From the NCBI GenBank assembly GCA_017395085.1, contig JAFPWF010000005.1:1-46400 (forward strand): a stretch of 46,400 nt of DNA, written 5' to 3'. The notes below the pieces were generated by a model. That model was not told where the DNA came from, did not search any database, and worked only from the letters and a program-made list of their open reading frames with translations. Both the position numbers and the translations under genes were made by a program. Numbering within the stretch: position 1 is the first letter of the stretch; every line of letters begins with the position of its first letter. This DNA is from Oscillospiraceae bacterium. GTDB lineage: Bacteria; Bacillota; Clostridia; Oscillospirales; Oscillospiraceae. Below, piece after piece: positions 41,597 through 46,400 of the stretch.

Positions 41597-42265
41597 TTAC
41601 GCTGTTACCCATTTCTTTTTGTACATGAACCTTGCGCAGAGCACGCCCACAAGGATCAGGATCGGCAGCACCAGCGCGCTGTTGATGATTCCGGTTTTCA
41701 GCAGAATCACGCCCAGCACAAATGGTACGATTGCAAGCTTGAAGTATTTGGAGATCATGCCGATACCGAGCGCTCCGAACAGGGCCGGAACGATATTGTC
41801 AAAGGCGGGCGCAAGAACAGGGTTGTTCAGCAGCCCGGAAAGAGGCGCCAGAAGCAGAACACCCAGTGCAATGATGGCGATGCTCACAATGGCGGAAACA
41901 GCCATGCTGAGCGTGGAGATCACGTCCGATTCATCCGTATAATTTGCCGGGTCGAGTCCGACCGCTTCCATTGCAGCGATGGAGGCAGGGATCTTGAGGT
42001 TGGTATAGTTCCCTGTGAGTACCATGATGTACATGGCGGAAGTTCCGATCATCGGTGCAATGCTGAGGAATTCGCTCAGCGAAACCGGGATCATCAGCAG
42101 CAGGATATTTCCCGCACCCGCAAGGACAAAGCTCCAGTCAACAGGCACATGGAACACCAGGATCAGCAGCGCGGGAAAAAGAACTGTGGCCAGCATACCC
42201 ACCGTGAGGCTGAGTTTGCCGAACCGGTGCGCCCACTCGTCATAAGACAGATTCTTGTTTTTCAT
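41597..42265 (-). CDS. Membrane protein, putative transporter subunit
   Basis: A 222-aa protein with six predicted membrane helices and a conserved-looking N-terminus (YDEWAHRFGKLSLTVGM). It sits between the DUF5058-like gene (12 bases) and the deacylase gene (10 bases), with AAGGAGG before its ATG. In clostridia this protein travels with DUF5058 as a pair. It is presumed to form a transporter with it; substrate inferred from the deacylase. Confidence 0.65.
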   Translation of the reverse strand: MKNKNLSYDEWAHRFGKLSLTVGMLATVLFPALLILVFHVPVDWSFVLAGAGNILLLMIPVSLSEFLSIAPMIGTSAMYIMVLTGNYTNLKIPASIAAMEAVGLDPANYTDESDVISTLSMAVSAIVSIAIIALGVLLLAPLSGLLNNPVLAPAFDNIVPALFGALGIGMISKYFKLAIVPFVLGVILLKTGIINSALVLPILILVGVLCARFMYKKKWVTA

Positions 42266-42277
42266 CTCAGCACCTCC

Positions 42278-42997
42278 TTAAGAAACCAGGACAGCGGCAA
42301 CCATGCCTGCGATCATGCTGATCGACATGACAAAGTCCGTCATCCATTTCAGGCTCCGGACCTTTTTCACCAGCAGCCCGAGCAGGAACGCGCATACCGC
42401 GCTGACCAGCATCGTGATCAGCATGATGCCCCCGCGGGCAACCGGCTCTGAAAGGAAACGTGCGTAAAGCGAAACAATCAGCGCAGCCAGCAGAACGCGA
42501 GCCCAGGGGTTGTCCTCCTTTTTGCCGCCCTTGTCCAGGGAGCGGTTCAGCCTGTCCTTGTACTTTTTGAAGCCCAGAATCGTGATGCCCAGCATGGCAA
42601 AAGAGCCGATCGTCATCGTCGTGACAGAGGTCAGGAAGGCCGTCGCTGAGTAGTTCGCACCTCCCAGTGCGGCGCCGGCGGCTTCCGCACCGATATTAGC
42701 CGCCATGAGCTCATAGGAAAGCGATCCGATGATCGAGAGCCGGCCCCATGACACCGGCGTTCCGATCACAGGTGCCAGTGTGAGCAGCGCAACTACAATT
42801 GCGATGCTCGGCACGATGCTGACCAGGGCTGAGGTGCGCATGGCCCCTTTGAGTTTTTCTTTCGGAATGTTCAGCTCTTCTGCACGGCGCAGCGCTCTCC
42901 TGATGTAAACGACAGCCTGCCATGTCACAACAGCAAGAAGCGCTGCAACGCCGATGTAGAGGATCGGACTGTTTGCTACGGAAAGATAATCTTTCAT
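42278..42997 (-). CDS. DUF5058-like membrane protein, putative transporter subunit
   Basis: A 239-aa protein with five to six membrane helices and the DUF5058 pattern: ANSPILYIGVAALLAVV near the start, then SIVPSIAIVVALLTLAPVIG and WGRLSIIGSLSYELMAAN. Function unproven; the family is thought to move amino acids or peptides. First gene of the operon, with AGGGGG before the ATG. It is divergent from a LysR-type gene across an AT-rich 130-base region. Confidence 0.75.
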   Translation of the reverse strand: MKDYLSVANSPILYIGVAALLAVVTWQAVVYIRRALRRAEELNIPKEKLKGAMRTSALVSIVPSIAIVVALLTLAPVIGTPVSWGRLSIIGSLSYELMAANIGAEAAGAALGGANYSATAFLTSVTTMTIGSFAMLGITILGFKKYKDRLNRSLDKGGKKEDNPWARVLLAALIVSLYARFLSEPVARGGIMLITMLVSAVCAFLLGLLVKKVRSLKWMTDFVMSISMIAGMVAAVLVS

Positions 42998-43127
42998 CGT
43001 AAAACCCCCTTTTTCTGTTTTTTCTCAGTCCTGTCTGACTATAGTTTATCACTTGATTAATATAAGTAGGTAATATATATTATAATTAGATTTATATATA
43101 TCTTATTTATAGAAAGAGGAAACAGCT
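42998..43127. promoter_or_regulatory. Divergent AT-rich control region of the DUF5058 operon and lysR
   Basis: Contains a minus-strand TATAGT -10 at about 43037-43042 and several plus-strand TATAAT-like elements (43070-43100). ATAAACTATAGT and TTAATATAAG-type segments could be LysR-type half sites. One regulator binding here would control both directions, as usual for LysR. Confidence 0.55.
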
Positions 43128-44045
43128 ATGAGAATGACTCAGGTCGAGCAGGCACTGACCATTGCCGCAGAAGGTTCCATCAGCAAAGCTGCAAAGAAGC
43201 TTTATCTTTCTCAGCCGAATCTCTCCGTTTCTCTCCGCCAGCTGGAAAAGGAACTGGGCGCACCTCTGTTTGAACGCACCGGGAAAGGCGTGTCGCCGAC
43301 AGCATTCGGGAAAAATTTTCTCTCCTTTGCAGCGCCTGCGTACCGTCAGTTCCAGCTCCTTGGGGAGTTCTGCACCACAATGCTTCAGCCGGCTCAGCAG
43401 CGTCTCTCCGTTGCAAGCCAGCATCTGCGCTTTGCCAGCATTCTGTTTTCTTCCTTTTGTACCGATAATGCCGGATCCTCCTATGAGTTTTCATTCCTCG
43501 AGGGTTCTCTTCAGGAAGTGCTGACAATGGTGCGCCAGCATGAGGCTGATCTCGGCGTAATCATCATGCCGCATCATACGAGGAAAATGATGCAGCATAT
43601 GTTAAAGGGAAATTCAATTGTTTACCACAGCCTCTCAGCGGAATCACCCGCTGTCATTGTCCGGAAAGACCACCCGCTTCTTGCTTCCGGGCATAAAACC
43701 GTTACCACGGAAATGCTGCAGCAATACCCGCTCGTGATGTACCGCGATACGAACATAGAATATCTGAATGAGGTCGATGAGCTGGGCCTGAATGCCAGGC
43801 AGAGCATCCTGGTCCGGGAGAGGGCCTCCATGTATGAACTTTTACGACTGAGTGATGCCTATACAATTGGCACGCACAATCTTCATGCTTATTCCAATAC
43901 GCAGTATTATGACGATATGGGTGTTATCCGGCTGTCTGACCGGAGCGAGATTCTGGAAATCGGATATATTCACCCGGCCGGGGTCGATCTTTCGCCGATC
44001 GCTCAAAGCTATGTCAACAGACTCATCAGCGCATTGGAAAACTGA
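43128..44045 (+). CDS. LysR-type transcriptional regulator
   Basis: A 305-aa LTTR. The N-terminal HTH (residues 4-62) reads SISKAAKKLYLSQPNLSVSL, and the LysR signature LEKELGAPLFERTGKG follows. A substrate-binding domain makes up the rest (residues 90-295). It faces the DUF5058 operon and most likely senses its substrate. AAGAGG ribosome site. The gene ends in a terminator at 44087-44127. Confidence 0.9.
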   Translation: MRMTQVEQALTIAAEGSISKAAKKLYLSQPNLSVSLRQLEKELGAPLFERTGKGVSPTAFGKNFLSFAAPAYRQFQLLGEFCTTMLQPAQQRLSVASQHLRFASILFSSFCTDNAGSSYEFSFLEGSLQEVLTMVRQHEADLGVIIMPHHTRKMMQHMLKGNSIVYHSLSAESPAVIVRKDHPLLASGHKTVTTEMLQQYPLVMYRDTNIEYLNEVDELGLNARQSILVRERASMYELLRLSDAYTIGTHNLHAYSNTQYYDDMGVIRLSDRSEILEIGYIHPAGVDLSPIAQSYVNRLISALEN

Positions 44046-44086
44046 CAGCGGGTCTCATCTGCACATCGTATCGTTGGGACAGAAAA

Positions 44087-44127
44087 GAGCAGGAAAGTCA
44101 TTTGCCTGACCTTCCTGCTCGCTTTTT
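44087..44127 (+). terminator. Terminator after lysR
   Basis: 14-bp stem GAGCAGGAAAGTCA/TGACCTTCCTGCTC with one mismatch, then GCTTTTT. Confidence 0.85.
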
Positions 44128-44147
44128 ATCCGTTTGTGCTTTCCGGT

Positions 44148-44345
44148 TCACCAGTCGTCGTCCATGAAGGCCGAGAAGCCTTCCATCTCGTCCACCCAGG
44201 TGGGGTCGTACTTTGTGCCGGCCATGTTTGTGCCGCAGCGCGGGCAGCTTTTATAGGGCTGCGGGCTTTTTGCCCCGCATTTGGAGCAGACGTATTCGTC
44301 CGCGCGGAAGAGGTGCGTCTTTCTGATCCAGTGCGGTTTCTTCAT
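44148..44345 (-). CDS. Small zinc-ribbon protein
   Basis: A 65-aa protein with a zinc ribbon of two CxxC pairs (YVCSKCG at about 18-24 and CPRCG at about 34-38) and an acidic C-terminus. No partner gene. ATG with GGGAGAAG upstream. Function unknown; small proteins of this type are frequent in clostridia. Confidence 0.65.
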   Translation of the reverse strand: MKKPHWIRKTHLFRADEYVCSKCGAKSPQPYKSCPRCGTNMAGTKYDPTWVDEMEGFSAFMDDDW

Positions 44346-44476
44346 GCTTCTCCCGCCTTTTCGTGGGGTGGTGTAAGGTCCCTGCCTGTTTCCATTATAG
44401 GGGTTCCCGGGCCAAAAGGCAACGGCGAATCTGCCTGTTCCCGGCAGCTGCCGCGTTCAAAATCGTTGCGAAGGCC

Positions 44477-44506
44477 TTGACTTCGCCGTACGGCTTAGTT
44501 TATAAT
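44477..44506 (+). promoter_or_regulatory. Promoter TTGACT-18-TATAAT of hipBA
   Basis: TTGACT (44477-44482) and TATAAT (44501-44506). Operator O1 fills the spacer, so binding there would block RNA polymerase. Confidence 0.9.
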
Positions 44507-44573
44507 GGCCTCAGCAAAATTGAGCCGTACGGCGAAATTCTGGGGGATAACTGTGCCGGTCAGGCCGTACGGC
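44485..44573 (+). promoter_or_regulatory. Three GCCGTACGGC operators (O1-O3) of hipBA
   Basis: The perfect 10-bp palindrome GCCGTACGGC occurs at 44485-44494, 44524-44533 and 44564-44573. Centres are 39 and 40 bases apart, near four helical turns each, so all three face roughly the same side of the DNA. HipB dimers are the expected ligand. Confidence 0.85.
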
Positions 44574-44588
44574 GGAAGGATGGAAGAG

Positions 44589-44798
44589 ATGATCACAGAC
44601 GCCGCTTCTTTTGGACGGGCGCTCCGGGAAAGGAGACGCGAACTCGGCTATACGCAGGCCTTTCTTTCCGAGGCAAGCGGGCTCAGCGTCAGCTTTATTT
44701 CCGATCTTGAAAACGGAAAACGCACGGTGGAGCTGGACAAGGCAATCCGCCTGGCAAATCTGCTGGGGCTGGACTGCAGCCTTACGCCGAGGGGATAA
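44589..44798 (+). CDS. hipB: HipB-like antitoxin and repressor
   Basis: A 69-aa XRE-family protein with the HTH YTQAFLSEASGLSVSFISDLENGKR (split at residue 34) and little beyond it. It should bind the three palindromes upstream and hold HipA inactive. ATG 44589 is preferred over 44580 because AAGGA lies 8 bases before it. It ends four bases before hipA. Confidence 0.85.
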   Translation: MITDAASFGRALRERRRELGYTQAFLSEASGLSVSFISDLENGKRTVELDKAIRLANLLGLDCSLTPRG

Positions 44799-44801
44799 GC
44801 C

Positions 44802-46076
44802 ATGGAAAACCTGATTGTCAGCATGGAACGCGGCGGCGTCATGCGCCGCGTGGGGCTGATCTCCGGAAACAGCGCTTCCGACAGCCGTTTTTCTTATACC
44901 GCAGATTATCTGAGAAGCGGGGATCCGGCCCCGGTCTCGCTAAGCCTGCCGCTGCAGCCGGAGCCCTTTTCGCCCTCGCAGACGAAAAACTTCTTTGAGG
45001 GGCTGCTTCCGGAAGGCTTTACCCGCCGCACCGTCGCGCAATGGATGCACGTCGCCGAGGACGACTATCTCCCGATCCTCCATGGCCTGGGGCGCGAATG
45101 CCTCGGCGCGCTCTGCATCACCGCCGAAGGCGAGGAAAGCGAAGCCGCCTATACGCCGGTTTCCGGGCAGGAGGTGCAGGCGCTCGCCGCGGAGGGCGCG
45201 ACAAAATCTGCCGAGCTCGTCACCAAAGCGCATCTCTCCCTGACGGGGGCGTCCGGGAAGGTCGGGCTTTATTACAGCGCGGGCAATCACGGCTGGTATC
45301 TGCCCCGCGGCACGGCCCCCAGCACGCACATCGTCAAACAGTCGCACGTGAGGCTGGACGGGATTGTCACAAATGAGCGGCTGTCCCTGCTGACTGCGGC
45401 AAAATGCGGGATCGAGGTTGCCCGGAGCTTTATCATCAACACCGGCCGGGGCGCGGACCGGGAGATCCTTCTCGCCACCGAACGCTACGACCGCTGCTTT
45501 GCCCCGGGCGGGAAGCTGATTGACGGCCTCCCGTGCCCGCTGCGTCTGCACCAGGAGGACTTTGCGCAGGCGATGGGGATCCCCGCTTCCGGGAAATACG
45601 AGAAAGAGCCAAGGGGCTATCTGCGCGGAATGTTCGACCTGCTTCGGCACAGCTCCGCAGACCCGATCGCCGACCAGCTGAAGCTGTGGGATATTCTGGT
45701 GTTCAATTATCTGATCGGGAATACCGATTCCCACATCAAGAATTTCTCCCTCCTGTACAGCCCGAATCAGAGAACAGTCCGCCTTGCGCCCGCCTACGAC
45801 GTCGTGAGCACAGTCGTCTACGAAGAAAGTACGCGGGAAATGGCCTTCTTCATCGGCGATGCGGTCCTGCTCGATGATCTGACGCGGGATTCCTTCCGCC
45901 TTGCGGCCGGGGAGCTCGGCCTCGGTGAACGCATGGCGATGCGCCGTTTCGACGCCGTGTGCGAGCGGTTCAGGCCCGCCCTTCACGCCGCGGCAGAGGA
46001 GCTTGCCGCAGCCGGATTCCCGAAAGCGCTGGAACTGGAGCAGCGCATCCTGAAAGCCGGCGGAGGAAAACAGTAG
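44802..46076 (+). CDS. hipA: HipA-like serine/threonine kinase toxin
   Basis: A 424-aa HipA kinase. The N-terminal domain includes NFFEGLLPEGFTRRTVAQWM (residues 65-84). The kinase core has LTGASGKVGLYY (about 147-158), THIVKQS (lysine in the ATP site, near 175), LHQEDFAQAMG, the catalytic NTDSHIKNFSLL (about 307-318) and LAPAYDVVST (metal Asp near 333). HipA of E. coli phosphorylates glutamyl-tRNA synthetase and causes growth arrest; the target here is not known. Directly behind hipB. Confidence 0.9.
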   Translation: MENLIVSMERGGVMRRVGLISGNSASDSRFSYTADYLRSGDPAPVSLSLPLQPEPFSPSQTKNFFEGLLPEGFTRRTVAQWMHVAEDDYLPILHGLGRECLGALCITAEGEESEAAYTPVSGQEVQALAAEGATKSAELVTKAHLSLTGASGKVGLYYSAGNHGWYLPRGTAPSTHIVKQSHVRLDGIVTNERLSLLTAAKCGIEVARSFIINTGRGADREILLATERYDRCFAPGGKLIDGLPCPLRLHQEDFAQAMGIPASGKYEKEPRGYLRGMFDLLRHSSADPIADQLKLWDILVFNYLIGNTDSHIKNFSLLYSPNQRTVRLAPAYDVVSTVVYEESTREMAFFIGDAVLLDDLTRDSFRLAAGELGLGERMAMRRFDAVCERFRPALHAAAEELAAAGFPKALELEQRILKAGGGKQ

Positions 46077-46110
46077 ATTCCTCCTGTGCTTACCCCATCA
46101 TGCCGCATTG

Positions 46111-46138
46111 CCCCGGCCGTGATGTCACGGCCGGGGCT
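46111..46138 (+). terminator. GC-rich hairpin after hipA
   Basis: 13-bp perfect stem GCCCCGGCCGTGA/TCACGGCCGGGGC with a 2-base centre. It is followed by CTTCTCT, with only a short T-run. Confidence 0.7.
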
Positions 46139-46200
46139 TCTCTGTCCCATGTAGTCATCTTATAATATGGAAAAGATATCATAAATAAACTAAACAAGTA

Positions 46201-46230
46201 TTTTCATATTATGAAAAAGTGTGTTATATT
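46201..46230 (+). promoter_or_regulatory. Promoter with inverted repeat on the -35
   Basis: Perfect inverted repeat TTTTCATA-T-TATGAAAA (46201-46217) overlaps the -35. TATATT (46225-46230) is the -10, about 17-18 bases on. A dimeric regulator probably acts here. Confidence 0.55.
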
Positions 46231-46277
46231 ACAATCGTCCTGAGGGACAAATAAATAATAGAAAGAAGGAACAGAAA

Positions 46278-46340
46278 ATGAAGAAACTGTTTGTACTGCT
46301 GTCTGAATATTACGAGATCTATAAAGAGGGCCGCGGCTGA
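46278..46340 (+). CDS. 20-aa peptide
   Basis: An ORF of 20 codons: MKKLFVLLSEYYEIYKEGRG, with AGAAGGAA before the ATG. It is the only frame behind the promoter at 46201-46230. An amphipathic helix with a hydrophobic start is plausible. It may be a regulatory or leader peptide, or the first part of a longer unit that continues past the window. Function unknown. Confidence 0.4.
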   Translation: MKKLFVLLSEYYEIYKEGRG

Positions 46341-46400
46341 GCAGCGATGGAACAAAACAGAATAATCGATCATAATTAGCAGGGGCTGCATCACCGGAGT

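Overview
The window looks like chromosome of a fairly high-GC Bacillota, most likely a gut-type clostridium. The evidence is strong GGAGG-type ribosome sites, TTGACA/TATAAT promoters, U-tailed hairpin terminators, and gene families common in Clostridia (Gp15/DUF6711 siphophage tail genes, DUF5058, DUF6765, PrsW). Genus cannot be told from the sequence. No rRNA, tRNA, CRISPR array, transposase, integrase or reverse transcriptase was found.

Region 1 (1-19.9 kb) is a plus-strand phage tail and lysis operon: Gp15, tape measure, DUF6711, tail protein, 88-aa protein, holin, endolysin. It is interrupted at nearly every gene boundary by minus-strand non-phage genes (acetyltransferases, esterase, zinc-ribbon proteins, an M24 hydrolase, small membrane proteins, an exported RCC1-like protein, a PlsC-like acyltransferase, Phd-Doc). 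In every case the foreign unit is antisense to the tail operon and its 3' end meets the 3' end of a phage gene or phage-gene fragment. Most units have their own promoter at the far edge. Truncated copies of the 3' ends of the tape measure, DUF6711, tail and endolysin genes lie between the units, so the locus seems to have grown by repeated duplication and recombination around phage gene ends. No capsid, portal, terminase or integrase gene is visible, so this is a tail-lysis remnant or a domesticated tail locus, not a complete prophage.

Region 2 (19.9-31.4 kb) is ordinary chromosome: purC, an Amt-PII fusion transporter, a five-gene minus-strand operon (zinc-ribbon/TPR, membrane protein, DUF6765, DUF308-like, PrsW), a Bro-N/Fic fusion, a MalY-type C-S lyase, a candidate structured RNA, a PNPOx-like protein and an SGNH hydrolase.

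Region 3 (31.4-40 kb) holds a YfbK-like VWA protein with an SseB-like partner. An AT-rich island follows, with a degenerate RES-like gene and a tightly coupled pair: a GIY-YIG nuclease-like protein and a 1070-aa PLD-SF2 helicase-DUF3427 protein. That pair is the best candidate for a defence system here.

Region 4 (40-46.4 kb) has an N-acyl-D-amino-acid deacylase operon with two membrane proteins and a divergent LysR regulator, a zinc-ribbon gene, a HipBA module with three evenly spaced palindromic operators, and a 20-codon ORF behind an inverted repeat.
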